A DNA stretch of 64,000 nt from Ficedula albicollis (GCF_000247815.1 NC_021673.1:35789194-35853193); one strand, 5' to 3'; shown: positions 1 through 13,302, numbered from the stretch's first letter. Numbers and translations: made by a program. Notes: a model not told the origin generated them from the sequence alone.

Positions 1-572
<572 letters not shown>

Positions 573-1766
573 GTATATTTTGTTGCTTTTTAAGTGTGGC
601 TTTATATTCACCTTGGCAAGTCAAACTCTGTTGGGCAGTAGGAGGAGGTCTCTGTGGTGTGTGGTTGTATCAGGTGATGCAGGATGCTCACTGCTGATAA
701 GGGAAAACTCTAAAAAACTCTGTCCTCATTATCCTGTATTCTTCAAATGGAATGATTGCTAAATCCCAAATCCTACCATCATCATGAAAGGAAGTATTTG
801 AGAAGAAAAGTTCTTCCCATTGTATCATTATCTGGTGCTCAACACAGATCACTGAAAGGAGCTCTCAGTTTTGATTCCTGGTTGTTTGCAGTTTTGACCT
901 TTTTAAAGTGCTTTTCACACCTGTCCTCCCAGGTGGGGCAGCTGAGGTGTGTGTGGCAGGTGGCTGGCAGGAGAGGGTTGGGGGTGCTCTACACCTCTTC
1001 AGAAAGGACAAGGTCTCTCATTGGTTCTCTTCTGAATACTGCATGGTGCAAGCTTTTTAAATAAACTTCTAGACTGGCTAAGGTATGTACTAGAATTTGC
1101 TGAATGACTTACTATGATTTACCTTATTTGACATTTATTTTCTTCTTATTTTGGTTTTCAGGATTTTTTTATTGTTATCTGAACCCCCTGTTTGACACAA
1201 AAACTACGTACAATGCCATGAAGCCCTCCCATTCTTTATGGCTCCTTTGAGACTTGCAAAACGACCCTGAACCTTGCTTAATGAGACCTGAGAAGTGTAT
1301 GTGTGGGGAAAGCTCGGTGCTGAAAACACCAAGTGTTTGTCAAAGATTCCCAGGACAGAGTATAGAAAGTGAGAAAAACAAAAATGGACCACTGCTAAAT
1401 ATTTATATATTTCTTAGCTTGGATAGAACAACTTAATGTTATTGCTAAAAGTACTCCATAGGCATTTCTAAGCCTATAGGAGCTCTGAAAATTAAGGAAG
1501 CTGGAAGCTGCTTCCAGGAAGCCTCAGGGTATATCTATAGAGAGAGTTGTAGACAGATGGAAGGTACTCATCCCACACTAAGTTTGCTGGCTGCAAGCCA
1601 GCTGTGAGCAAGGGCCAGGTACAGCTATTTTAGCAAAGTCCTGAGCTTCAGCGAACATGCTGTCTGCCTCTAGGACAGCAGACTCATGTGTGAGGAGAGA
1701 ATTTTTTTCCTCACAGCCACTGAAAACTAAATTTTCACCATTTGTAATTATATCACTAATACAATG
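573..1766. other. Unique AT-rich sequence, no gene seen
   Basis: Short open frames of 60-100 codons exist on both strands, but none resembles a known protein and none has convincing splice context. I see no repeat or regulatory feature that I can support here. Confidence 0.6.
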
Positions 1767-2763
1767 CCTTCCTTCCTTCCTTCCTTCCTTCCTTCCTTCC
1801 TTCCTTCCTTCCTTCCTTCCTTCCTTCCTTCCTTCCTTCCTTCCTTCCTTCCTTCCTTCCTTCCTTCCTTCCTTCCTTCCTTCCTTCCTTCCTTCCTTCC
1901 TTCCTTCCTTCCTTCCTTCCTTCCTTCCTTCCTTCCTTCCTTCCTTCCTTCCTTCCTTCCTTCCTTCCTTCCTTCCTTCCTTCCTTCCTTCCTTCCTTCC
2001 TTCCTTCCTTCCTTCCTTCCTTCCTTCCTTCCTTCCTTCCTTCCTTCCTTCCTTCCTTCCTTCCTTCCTTCCTTCCTTCCTTCCTTCCTTCCTTCCTTCC
2101 TTCCTTCCTTCCTTCCTTCCTTCCTTCCTTCCTTCCTTCCTTCCTTCCTTCCTTCCTTCCTTCCTTCCTTCCTTCCTTCCTTCCTTCCTTCCTTCCTTCC
2201 TTCCTTCCTTCCTTCCTTCCTTCCTTCCTTCCTTCCTTCCTTCCTTCCTTCCTTCCTTCCTTCCTTCCTTCCTTCCTTCCTTCCTTCCTTCCTTCCTTCC
2301 TTCCTTCCTTCCTTCCTTCCTTCCTTCCTTCCTTCCTTCCTTCCTTCCTTCCTTCCTTCCTTCCTTCCTTCCTTCCTTCCTTCCTTCCTTCCTTCCTTCC
2401 TTCCTTCCTTCCTTCCTTCCTTCCTTCCTTCCTTCCTTCCTTCCTTCCTTCCTTCCTTCCTTCCTTCCTTCCTTCCTTCCTTCCTTCCTTCCTTCCTTCC
2501 TTCCTTCCTTCCTTCCTTCCTTCCTTCCTTCCTTCCTTCCTTCCTTCCTTCCTTCCTTCCTTCCTTCCTTCCTTCCTTCCTTCCTTCCTTCCTTCCTTCC
2601 TTCCTTCCTTCCTTCCTTCCTTCCTTCCTTCCTTCCTTCCTTCCTTCCTTCCTTCCTTCCTTCCTTCCTTCCTTCCTTCCTTCCTTCCTTCCTTCCTTCC
2701 TTCCTTCCTTCCTTCCTTCCTTCCTTCTCTCTCTCCTTCTCTCTCTCCCCCTTCCTTCCTTCC
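1767..2763. repeat. (TTCC)n microsatellite, about 240 uninterrupted units, with a degenerate CT-rich tail
   Basis: CCTT units run without a visible interruption from 1767 to about 2727 (roughly 961 bp), followed by CT-rich degenerate sequence to 2763. The other strand is (GGAA)n, a pure polypurine tract that can form triplex DNA and contains tandem ETS core motifs. Its tetranucleotide period is not a multiple of three, so every frame stays open: the 424-residue KEGR-type and 427-residue LPSF-type translations are meaningless. A perfect tract this long may be truly expanded or may be extended by the assembler. Confidence 0.97.
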
Positions 2764-2791
2764 GGTTTCACTAAATGTATTCCAAAGGATA

Positions 2792-2830
2792 TAATAGAAT
2801 TATTAAGGTTGGAAAAGTCCTCTAAAGAAC
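2792..2830 (-). mobile_element. Short CR1-like LINE remnant (reverse orientation)
   Basis: The stretch reading AGAATTATTAAGGTTGG followed by AAAAGTCCTCTAA matches, with changes, the recurrent bird signature that is the reverse complement of the CR1 3' terminus (a gaatcattaaggttggaaaagacctctaag-type sequence). Only about 40 bases are recognisable, so this is a relic assigned from memory of the family. It lies 30 bases from the TTCC tract. Confidence 0.5.
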
Positions 2831-2835
2831 AGAAA

Positions 2836-3632
2836 AGTGGGATTTTCTTCATTCACATAGAAAGTTTACATACTGCAGTGTTCCTCTCTCATCGGGGTAT
2901 TTGTTTGTTGATTTGCAATTTAACATGTAAGGACTTCTGAAAACAAGGAAATAATAAAGAAATTTTTGTATTTATATTTATCCCTTGATTTATAAATGAA
3001 CTCAAGTTATTTTCAACCAAACAAAACCCAGTTCCTCAAAAGATAGTGCCTGGCCTTACAAGGCCTGAAATGAGCACTAACAGATCTACACTACCATGCC
3101 TCAAACTTATTTTAACTTTAGTAAATCATAGGTATCAGCTATCTCTGACTGTTTATTGCTCAGGATGAGTAATTGTATATTAAGGCTCAGAAGGAGAGAA
3201 CACAGTTATTACTCCTGCCCTTTTTCCACAAAGCAATAATAAACTTTTGTCGTCAGGGTTATACACCCTTCTAAATGGAGCTCCTCTGGTGCGAGTATGA
3301 AGTGCAGCCTGTTGTATCTACAGACAGATGCTCTAATTGCAGAGGTGTGGGGGAAAGAAATGTATTATCTGTGGAACCAGTAAACCAAACCAGAACAAAT
3401 CCTATCCTGCAGACTCTCAGAAGTTAGTTGGTACTTTAAAGCTTATTTGTTTTCATTAAAAATTAGGGGGTATACAGATGACCAAAAGAAAGTAATTTAA
3501 TTTTTTCAATTTGTCCTGAAAGCCTGTGTAACTTAACTTTTGACTGAAGTAGAAGGTTTTCTGTTCATTTTAGGACCAACTCCAGTTTTATGTCCCATAT
3601 CTTGCCTCCTAAATTACTTCAGTTAAAGTTTT
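2836..3632. other. Unique AT-rich sequence, nothing recognised
   Basis: No open frame of note, no repeat family recognised, no CpG enrichment. Confidence 0.6.
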
Positions 3633-3769
3633 AAACGTTTTCTCATTTACACTTCACCAGATGAATATAAACCTGCAAAGGTTAGAGCATTCATGAGAAT
3701 CAAACATTTTCTCATTTACACTTCACCAGAAGAATACAAACCTGCAAAGGTTAGAGCATTCATGAGAAT
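3633..3769. repeat. Tandem direct duplication, period 69
   Basis: Two adjacent copies (3633-3701 and 3702-3769) sharing the TCTCATTTACACTTCACCAG core, with only a few differences (for example gatgaatata versus gaagaataca). The next duplication begins immediately after it. Confidence 0.92.
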
Positions 3770-3946
3770 AAATTTGGTCAGCAATAGTTACTTAATGCTA
3801 CACAAAAATTACTGTAATAATAGATATTCTGGGCTAAACTCTGTGATGAAGTAACTGTAAATTTGGTCAGCAATAGTTACTTAATGCTACACAAAAATTA
3901 CTGTAATAATAGATATTCTGGGCTAAACTCTGTGATGAAGTAACTG
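3769..3946. repeat. Tandem direct duplication, period 89
   Basis: Two adjacent and essentially identical 89-bp copies (3769-3857 and 3858-3946), starting with TAAATTTGGTCAGC and ending in GATGAAGTAACTG. It follows the 69-bp duplication without a spacer. Confidence 0.95.
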
Positions 3947-6192
3947 GCACAGTTTAATCAATTCTGTGAAAACTCACTAGGGGTTATTACCATGTAAACC
4001 TACCCTGGTTTTATTTTTTTAAAGCAACAGTCTTCATGTGGCTTCTGTGAAATGTAACACTTTTTTTTTTTTTAGCAGAAGTAAATTGTAGTCAAATTTA
4101 ATTTGTCCTATGATATAACACTTACATTTAGTTACTAAAAAATTAATTTTCCAAAGTCGTTGCAGAGAAGTAAACTGGGATTCCAGGTGTAGTCTGTGTT
4201 TTTTTAAGAAATATCAGGTAAAAACATATGTATTATAAAGCAGGGCAATTCATTGTTCTGCATTGTTCTTAAGACTGTATCTGAAAAATCAAAGGCTTTG
4301 GAAGTGCTTATATTCTGGCTTTTTCAACTGCAGTATTTCTGAGTTTAAGTAGAAGTGATATTTACTAACAAAGCACAAGCAACAAATGGTTCTCCTGTGT
4401 TGCTTACATGATGTCACAAATATGATGAGATTGTAATATCATAGTTTAAGACAAATTGACTTATACTTCTGCTGCTTTTCTGACTGCAGATATAAAGAAT
4501 TGACATTTGTGGTGTACAGGAATGTTCAGTTAATGAACACCACTGTCATAACTCTAGTGTCTAGTAATGAACTCTGGTAATGAACACTAATGCCATCAGT
4601 TTTTAAAATCCTGATAGAGCAGATTCATAAGATTACTATGGAATTAATATGATCTATTAGTAGCAAAGGTGTTGCCCTCATAAGTCATATGTATAGTGAG
4701 GTCAGGCTAGGCCATTATACCTGGAATTCAGCTGACCTTGAGCCAATAAAATCACAATCAGCCTAACAAACATCAGCAGTGACAATTCATTGGTACCCCA
4801 AAGCAGCAGAGTGCAATACTCTCAGAACCCAATCTCATTCCTATTATGCATATCAAAGTGAAGTCAGAGTGATTTTAGAATGCAAAAATTAAAACCAGGG
4901 GACTGTAAGCTAGTTTCCATCAGCTTGCACTGTTGAGAATTTTAAAGGCTCTATCATCTAACACTTCAAATTGGTATTTGTGACTTTTGCAGGATGGCGA
5001 TAATATTCATCAAAATACCATTAAATTTTTCTAGCATCTAATCTATGTCAAGTACTGTACTTTAAACTTGCTTGTGTGAAGTTGTAACCTAACTAAATGT
5101 TGAAAACTCCGTTGTTTAGGAGGAGCTGGACTACCTCAGTGCTCAAGTTAAGTTGTGAGTACATATTTTTGTAGTAAGATACGGAAATTAAAAACTAACA
5201 GATGGTAGCAGAAGAGAATATGAGCTGTGTTTTGTGTTTGTTCTAATTTCTTTTCGATTGAGATTCAAAAGCACCTTGAAGAAAATATTGAAAGACTTTT
5301 TGAGAGTTTTGTGTCAATTCTAGTAGTATAAAAAATAAGTCTGATATCTTAGAGGAGCCAAGTTGTATCCTAGAGTAAAAATCAGTTGAATCTTTCTCTT
5401 GTGGTTTGAATCTTGCCCTGAGGCTGATACAAATGTTGCTGCATATACTGACCTGCAGTAAAAGCAAAGTTTCCATATCCCTACCTTTTCTCTTTCATGT
5501 CTTCAAGGCACTTCCCAACTCCCAGCACTTCATGGAAGTTTGTTCTTTCATCTCACCTCTGGTAACTTCTCAGTTCTTCTGAATGACGCATTCCTTCCTC
5601 AGTCCAAGGGCTAGAGATGAAGGATGTCCTTCTAAACCCATACTAGATGGGCCAATCAAGTTGTTAGGATAGTTCAAATTTTCAGCTCAGCTCTATGTAC
5701 CTATTCAGATGATCCTGGAAACAGTTCCAAAAGATTGGCTCTGGAATGGTTAAACTGTACTTAGTCTGTATTCAATAAGCTTTGAAGTAAGTGTCGTATT
5801 GAAATGAAATATTTCCATCAATGCAATTTTTAAATCTCACTATCTGAAGATGCAAAGGTATGTAGCAGCAAACTTAGTGGAATTGCATTTCTACAGTAGC
5901 TTTTTTCACTGCTGCTGCAGTGTTCAGGTTTTCTCCCTCTGTTCAGAGATTTAAAAGATTGGCACTAGGGCTTCTTGTGAGTATATTAAAATATAGGTAA
6001 CCATTAAAATGGTATTTTCAAATCTTCTTGTCCAGAAGAATCCATTACACCCTAACTCATAGGTTAAGCTGAATACATCCTCTCTGGCCATAACATTTAT
6101 CCTAGTGACTTAATCCAGCAAAGCAGATCCTCTCTATATAACCTTACTCAAATGCCTGGCCAGATTTGTGTCTTATCCACATAAGCAACATA
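3947..6192. other. Unique AT-rich sequence, nothing recognised
   Basis: Ordinary AT-rich sequence with A/T homopolymer stretches. A 77-codon antisense open frame (5243-5476) has no recognisable domain. No exon, RNA gene or repeat family supported. Confidence 0.6.
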
Positions 6193-6402
6193 AACTCTAT
6201 CATATTTATTTTGCTTTTGACATCAACTATGTTACAGATTTTGCTGTATTTGCTATGTTGGATTGCATTTGCTGCATTGGGTTAACCTGACTCTGTTAAC
6301 TCTATCATATTTATTTTGCTTTTGACATCAACTATGTTACAGATTTTGCTGTATTTGCTATGTTGGATTGCATTTGCTACATTGGGTTAACCTGACTCTG
6401 TT
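6193..6402. repeat. Tandem direct duplication, period 105
   Basis: Two head-to-tail copies (6193-6297 and 6298-6402) starting AACTCTATCATATTTATT. They are nearly identical; one visible change is tttgctgcattg versus tttgctacattg. Confidence 0.95.
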
Positions 6403-7790
6403 GATAAGACACAGGAAATTCTAAAACCACCAAGGGTATTTTAAGAGAGAACTAAAGGATAGCAGAGAGCACAAATCTTGTAAATCCTAGAGCACAGAGG
6501 TGTCCTTGATAAAGTCATCCTCAAGGGGAATGTGGTTGCTAGCAGTTCCAGCAGAAAAATCACAGATGGAGTGGGCCTTATAAAAATACTGTTCTTTCAT
6601 CAGTTTGAGGTCAGGTTGTGGTTGAAGTATATTGAAAAGGAAGGGAGAGTTTTCCTTGTGTCATCCCAAGAGTAACCACTGGAACAATTGCCTTGCCTAC
6701 ACAGGCAGGAGGAGAAGGAGCATACATCTGTCTCATGCAAAGGAGCAAGAATTGTGTTTTTTCTCCCATAAACAATATTAATTCTTGTAGTAGAACATGG
6801 TCATATTGGCAGTGCAGCAAAACAAACCTCCTTATGTGACTTAGGCTTTTCTCTTCTGGTAACTGTAGTCTCAAGAACACCACTCTTTGACTTTCTCCAG
6901 CTGTTACATTCACACAAAGAAGCAGTATAAACAAAAGTGTTATTGCTGCCAATCATCAGACCCTCTGAAGGATCTTCTGTCCTCTCTGAGTACCATGGGC
7001 ATAAACATTACTCACTATTGAGTATTGTGTTTTTAATGTTTACCACTGTAAATGCCACAATTTTGAATAGATAAAGACAAGTAGCATAATTACAACAACT
7101 GGACTAGCTACATCAAAAATGTCCTGATTATTACAAACATGCACCACTTCAGTATTTCACATTGTGCCACCACCCCCAATGGGGAAGATTGATGCACCTC
7201 TTTTACCTAAGCTAACTCCAAATTATTTTGCACACTTCCTAAGAAGATCTGACTGAGTTCCCACTCCTGTGGAACTCCCTCGATCAGTCTTTGCCTGCTA
7301 GTAAAGTCAGCCAACCAATGCAACCTCAGGACCTTATTCAGTTCTAAGTAAGAAGAAAAGGCAACCTGATGAAGGAGCCCAAATCTAGCAATTGCCCACA
7401 CTACCTGTGTCTGTCTTACAGCCACTAGCTTTGTGCCCTTGTCTTTTCCAAGGAGTCCTGTGATCTCTGAGCAGCTTGATCACTTCAGACGGGTTGGGCT
7501 GGGAGTGGATGTGCATACCTAGGATTCCCCAAGGCACATGTCAAGAAATTCAATACTGTTTAACTACACCGTCATACTGATTTCTGAAACTTGCTCACAT
7601 ATGCTCCAGTGTGGCCAAACAGCAAACACGCCAGAATGGTGTTGCAGACCTCGTGGATCAGCTTTTCTTCTATTGCAAGAGCAATGACTGAACTTCCAAC
7701 ATCACTCAGGGATGCTGCACCAACACAGCATTGTTCCCTTAATGAAAGGCTCACATTTTGACAAATCCACAAAGCTGTATAGAGGACACT
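6403..7790. other. Unique sequence with unassigned short antisense open frames
   Basis: Antisense frames at 6611-6952 (113 codons, opening with a hydrophobic stretch that resembles a signal peptide) and 7207-7425 (72 codons) are unassigned. They lie in different frames and are separated by clearly non-coding sequence. They could be remnants of the same element as the frame at 8407-9161, but I cannot show that. Confidence 0.35.
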
Positions 7791-7866
7791 GAGGATCATG
7801 TCTGAATGAAGATTTTTCTTCAATATATGAGGATCATGTCTGAATGAAGATTTTTCTTCAATATAA
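7791..7866. repeat. Tandem direct duplication, period 38
   Basis: Two copies (7791-7828 and 7829-7866) of a unit starting GAGGATCATGTCTGAATGAA. It lies inside an antisense open frame (7572-7871), so the N-terminal repeat seen in that translation is simply this duplication. Confidence 0.93.
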
Positions 7867-8406
7867 GCCATTCAGATAGGAGGAGAGGTGACTGTACTGC
7901 CTGTCAGGTGAAGTAGCATAAGCCTCAAATCACTCCAATTGCATGTCTAAACATGAATAGTTCCCAACTGCTCTTTTCCTTCATTTCACCCGGGAACATT
8001 AAAGAGCAGGATTCAGATGCAATAGCATCACTGCCCAGCATTTGGAAATGATTGAAGGAAATTGTACCTGAAATATTTTTGTTTTTATTGTATGTATCTT
8101 CTGTCCTACATCAGAGGCAGCTGAGTATTTACTCTCCCTCTGGCATGGGACTTTACAAGGAATTTAAAAAAATGTGCATGGCTTATGGATGCATTCAAGT
8201 GTAATCTAAGAACGAGACAGTGCAATTATTTGAAGCTACTGCTTACTAAATCACTTTAATTTAATAATGCATTTCTAGAAAAAGCAGAATATACTGCTTT
8301 CTTTAACAGCTTTGAAAAATCAGTTCAGAGGTTTCATTGTATGTATTTACTGTCACTCGTCTGAGTCAAACTATGCAATATGCCCGAAAGATAATAACCT
8401 TTAAAA

Positions 8407-9161
8407 CTAAGCACGTAAATCTTCATTGGCCTGGTCACTGTTTATCCAACCTCCAGCTGGAACTGGTGCTGCTTCAATAAAGTCAGTCCATGGACTGGTC
8501 TTGAATATCAAATGCAGTTGTGATTTTAAATTACCTAAGTCTGCAACCTGGATTACCCTCAGTCTAACTAAACTTGGCCCTTCTTCCCTCTCCGTAAAAA
8601 TGTCTGAAGGAAGATTTCTGTAACGATTGCCTGGATCATCTATAATACAATAAGCCATTGTTATGATTTGTGTTCCTGTGGATGAAGACAGAGTGCAATG
8701 CAGCCTCTGTATCTTCAGGTACACTTGCTGCTTTCTCTGTTGTCCATGTGCACGCCCATCCAGAAATACGGACAATATTTTTCCTGTCTGTCACAGGTGT
8801 CCCCTAAATTAAATACGCCCCAGTTCTCATGAAAGGACAAGTAAATACTCAGACTTGGTGAACTTTGGCATTCCTGCTGAACAGGAGAGCCCATGTGAGG
8901 CAAAGAAAGGAAAACAAAGAGAGAAATTGAATTTACTAAAATACAAATACGGAAAGACTTGAAAAAGTATTTTCATTCTTTATCAAAATTTAATCTATCT
9001 TTTAATCCTTTGACCACAGTGTGAAGCACCTTGCAGTCTTCTGAATGCAAAATGTAGAATTCCTTTCCTCTACCTAGTTCTGCAGAATTGTAATGTTTTG
9101 TCCAACCATATTCACATATCACAAGCTGCCAGAGTACTGATGGGAGATACTGACCCTCCAT
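8407..9161 (-). pseudogene. Possible decayed antisense coding remnant of unknown identity
   Basis: On the minus strand an open frame from 9161 meets one stop near 8973 and then stays open in the same frame to 8715. A second open frame overlaps it (8775-8407) and continues for about 120 codons. The chain is about 250 codons with one stop and one frame change, longer than most frames in this AT-rich background. Its middle has a hydrophobic segment (about 8965-8905), followed by a stretch containing several Cys and Trp residues. That layout suggests a secreted or membrane protein, and an old retroviral envelope-type gene is one possibility. I recognise no diagnostic motif, see no flanking LTRs, and the open frames may be chance. 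Confidence 0.2.
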
Positions 9162-9591
9162 CCCCTGTTGGGAATAAAGAAGTGTTGCATCTAAATGGCT
9201 GTGCTATAAATAGTTAAAGCTGGTGATATTTCTTCAGGACAGCTCTTGCTGGCTGTCGGTGAGCTACCTTAGAAAAACACTCCAGAAATTGAAAGTTTCC
9301 TGCTCCATTGCTGGCAGGAAAGAGGCCAGGGTCCACAAAAGGATGATTGTCACCAGGTGGCACATCTTGCAGTGTGCAGGAAAATGCCATCCCTGGAGAG
9401 ACAGAATTTATCACCTGATGGAGTTGAGCAGCTTTTCTTGAGGAAGTTGCCTATGTTGGTGTCAGAAATTTGTGGTTATTGTTTGCTCAGGTGCTCCATA
9501 AAGCTAAAGGGGTAATCTGCAAGCTGACATGAGATTTAATTTCTTTTAAAGGACCCTAATTTTTAAAAGTCATGCCTTCTTATGGAATGCA
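9162..9591. other. Unique sequence, nothing recognised
   Basis: Overlapping short frames on both strands around 9214-9441; no recognisable product. Confidence 0.5.
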
Positions 9592-9909
9592 TTATCTTTA
9601 AAAAAAAATAATCTAGAAGTAAAACTAAACTATAACAGGTACAAGTCCCCAAGCCCAGAACAATTACTGACCACTTGACTTAATCTTTGTTGTCCTTCTC
9701 CTCCTCCCATTTCAATTATTATCTTAAAAAAAAAATAATCTAGAAGTAACACTAAACTATAACAGGTACAAGTCCCCAAGCCCATTATCTTTAAAAAAAA
9801 ATAATCTAGAAGTAAAACTAAACTATAACAGGTACAAGTCCCCAAGCCCAGAACAATTACTGACCACTTGACTTAATCTTTGTTGTCCTTCTCCTCCTCC
9901 CATTTCAAT
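9592..9909. repeat. Compound local duplication in the order A-B-A-A-B
   Basis: Unit A (about 64 bp, from an ATTATCTTTAAAAA-type start through TCTAGAAGTAA to CCCCAAGCCCA) occurs three times, near 9592, 9717 and 9784. Unit B (about 59 bp, GAACAATTACTGACC to CATTTCAAT) occurs twice, at 9657-9716 and 9851-9909. The order A-B-A-A-B needs at least two nested duplication or mis-join steps. Confidence 0.9.
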
Positions 9910-10648
9910 GCTTTATAAATCCAGAGCAGGGTCTGGTGTAGGAAACAAATTACATAGGCATTCAGACCTGTGTTATATGACATTCTTGGCAGTGAAGTTG
10001 TTTCTATCTTAGGGGTTGAGGGACATAGAAGAGTTTCTTCTGTTGTTGAGTTCATGCACTTCAACTTCCCATAGTGTGCAGTCAGAAACAGCAGTGCAGT
10101 CTCAGTATTACAGATATGCAAATGAATTTTTACACCTAAAAAGACCCTAGACAGCAAGAGTAGACTTGTGAGGCACTGACTCAAATTGGCACTCAAGCAT
10201 CCTTGCTCACAGCTTTGTTGCAAATTTTATGTTTCCTGTGCTGGGCAGTTCACTGAGAATAGGGATATTTCTATCTGGAGGTGTAATTGCAGCTTGGGGT
10301 TACTTATGTGGGCTAACTTTAAATTAGCTCAGTCAGTTGTAACTGTTTGAGAATGGCAGGTTGAACTTCAGTGCACTGTCATAATCCCTTTGAGCTTGTG
10401 AATAGAGGTTCAGCAGGTAACACTTGTGAGTTAAGTGTTTTGCACTGCAATATTTACCATTGTGCATAAAACCTAAGGAAGCCACTTTAAAGGTTTGACC
10501 TGGTATAGGTTGCAATGGGAATAGTATTTTAGGACTACAATGGATTTGTTCAGTTTTCTGCAGTTCCCAACTGTGTTAGGGAAACATAAATATTATTCTT
10601 GCCCAGGCTTTTGTCTGTCTTGTCTACTTAAACAGTGACCTCTTTGGA
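9910..10648. other. Unique sequence, nothing recognised
   Basis: A 116-codon antisense frame (9873-10223) overlaps the preceding duplication and has no recognisable domain. No other feature supported. Confidence 0.55.
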
Positions 10649-10855
10649 GCAGGAAATGTCTTTTATTTAATGTTTATACAGCAAATAAGCCTTGGATCTT
10701 CGTTGGGCAGGAAATGTCTTTTATTTAATGTTTATGCAGCAAATAAGACTTGGATCTTCGTTGTGATTTGGAACAGTTATAGCAGGAAATGTCTTTTATT
10801 TAATGTTTATACAGCAAATAAGCCTTGGATCTTCGTTGTGATTTGGAACAGTTAT
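10649..10855. repeat. Three-copy tandem duplication (58-75 bp units)
   Basis: Copies at 10649-10706, 10707-10781 and 10782-10855 each start GCAGGAAATGTCTTTTATTT. The first lacks the terminal TGATTTGGAACAGTTAT segment that copies two and three share. Confidence 0.95.
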
Positions 10856-13302
10856 TGAAGTTATGGAGCCACCTCTTGTCTCCATCTAATAGTATGTTGT
10901 TTCATAAGTGTCCTGCATGAAGTTTTTGATGGGACATTTTGCTGAGCTCTCTTCTGCATGGAGGAAACCCAACCAAACAGAAACCATCCTTAGGTTTCTC
11001 AGGTTGTGTGCTCCTTTTAATTCTCTTTTCTTTTGAATAGTTCTGAAGCAGTGCTTTGGACTGTAAGGAAATAATTCGAATATCAACTAATAATGGCAAA
11101 TAGTATTGCTCTGTTTATATTTGATTTTCCAGGAAAAATTAATAATTTGCATCATCTTGAAACCCCACTGTGTCTGTAATGTCCACTGTTTTCTCTTCTC
11201 TACCTTCTGTAACAAAGCCCTTGTTTAATCAGTAAGTGATATTTCTATATAATCAAACAGGATTATTGCTAACTGTCAGATTTCTATTTTGAATGGAAGA
11301 AAAAGGTTTATGGCCTGTCCCAAAATGCATGCTGTTCTGAATGGTTCCTAGTTATTTACCAATTAAGATATTCTTTGTGTGTGTTATTGTTGTTGACTGT
11401 GGTAGAAAAGAAAAACGACGTGGAAAGTTTCCCTTTTCCCTATTTATGAGAAGAGGAATTCAAAAGTATTTGTGTCATAAATCATGAGAGACAAGTGAAA
11501 TGTGTTACTCAGTACATTATAGTGTTGAAACTTTGCCATTGGAAACAGTTGCTTAGCTAGGCACAGAAATCTGTGTGGGCCACAGGTTATGGTAGATGGG
11601 CAATGACAAAGGGTCTGACTTTATGGCTGATCATTTGTGTTGCAAATGATTTAGAGCAAACTCAGAGCTGGACAGGCTTGGGTCAAATTGAATGAGCTGG
11701 TGTCCACCCATGGCTGCACCTTTTGTTGGAAGGACGGGTGAGCACAAACATTTAACAAAGTATTTCAGATGAAACTACTGTCCAAAGCAGTGACAAATTT
11801 GCCAGGTACTGTATGTTTAGCTTCAGGAAAGACTCAAGCCAAGGCATAGATTTAGGATGTGTGCAAGGACATGGATATCTAAAGTCAGCACAGCTGTTGG
11901 TAACAGAGTCAGCTATGCTTGCTCACAGCGGTTGCTCTGTGCATGTAATATGCTGGACATTCATTTTGCACAGAGTCAGTATTTGGTGCTTAGAGGGATT
12001 TCCTTTTCCCAGGGATTTGTAAGGGATCTATGAACCAGTGCTTGGACTGCAGAGTAGTCCAGGATAACGTATTTTAGTTGCAGGAAAGACAAAATAACTT
12101 TTTTTTTTCCCTTTTTCTTTTTTCCCTGATGATTTTAGAAGAGCAAGATAAAGTTCAATACTGGCCATCTCTAGAGTTGTACTCTTGCTTTCAACTACTA
12201 TTAGTTCTGTAAGGTGACGTACACTGACAAATTCAGCAACACCATTCTTGCATTAATCCTTGTTCATAATACTTTTAATGAAATTCTAGAATGGGTAAAC
12301 TTACTGCATGGCCAGTTCTTGATTCCATCTGCTGTTTGTTTGTTGTTTTGGGGATTCTAGAATGAGAACATCACACTGTAATATGTTAACTCCGCTGGAA
12401 AGGGGCACAAAAATCACTTACCAGGAATATATGCTGTGACTTTCTTCAGATGATAAGGTCTGACCTTCCTGAGTTCTCTCTACTTTTCTAATAGGTTTTA
12501 TGATGTCTTTATTATTCAAAAAAGCTTATTAAGTTTGTTATGCTATTCAAAATAGGCAGAATGAATGTATTTTAGGATCATCCACACTTTGGAATATTGT
12601 CAAAATATCTAAATTAAACATCTTGCTACACAAGACTATAGAAGCATTACAAAAGGCTGACTCTGGGCTAAGTCCTTGACTCTCCTCAAAATATTGAAAC
12701 AAATTATTTGCAAAACTTGTTTAGTAGTGTTGTCCTCTGTGAAAAGCAAAGTAGCAATTTCTTTTTGTTTGCTTCTTTTTATGCTTGCATTTGCAAGTCT
12801 GAAGCCAGCAGTACCTTTTTTTTTCCCCTGTGGTTTTTTTCTCCTTTGTTTATTGTTTAAACTCAACCTGGAATACCAAATTTAAAAAATCTTAGAGTGG
12901 AAGGAAACATGTCTAAATTTTGCTAAAACGTGATGAATTTCAGAGAAATTTTAAAGAAAATGTTACCCAGAAGAATTATTACTTAGCACATTTATTTATT
13001 AAATGTACCTGTGCCAGATTGATCTAAAACACAGTACTGCTATAAAGTTGCTATTAAGACTGATGGGCACTGTTAGCACAGACGAATCTTGCTTGCAAAG
13101 CAGAAACAGAACTAGGAATTTCATGGTGTCCCCCAATGATTATGACCCAAATTAACCTTTTTTACTCTCTAGGACACAGTAACCTGCTGAAAGACAGTAA
13201 TTAACCGGTACATGGAGTAACTTCATACATTGCCATGCCCCAGGTCCCCTACAGATCCTGTATTTTGAAGTTATGACTCTTCATTGTAGAACCCTTTCTA
13301 AA
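10856..13302. other. Unique AT-rich sequence, nothing recognised
   Basis: Ordinary unique sequence with scattered short T runs. Open frames are all under 80 codons and look random. Confidence 0.6.

Noticed and set aside
1578..2940. Very long open frames giving KEGR-type or LPSF-type repeat proteins
   Set aside because: They are translations of the TTCC microsatellite; the 4-base period keeps all frames open and the unique ends show no domain.
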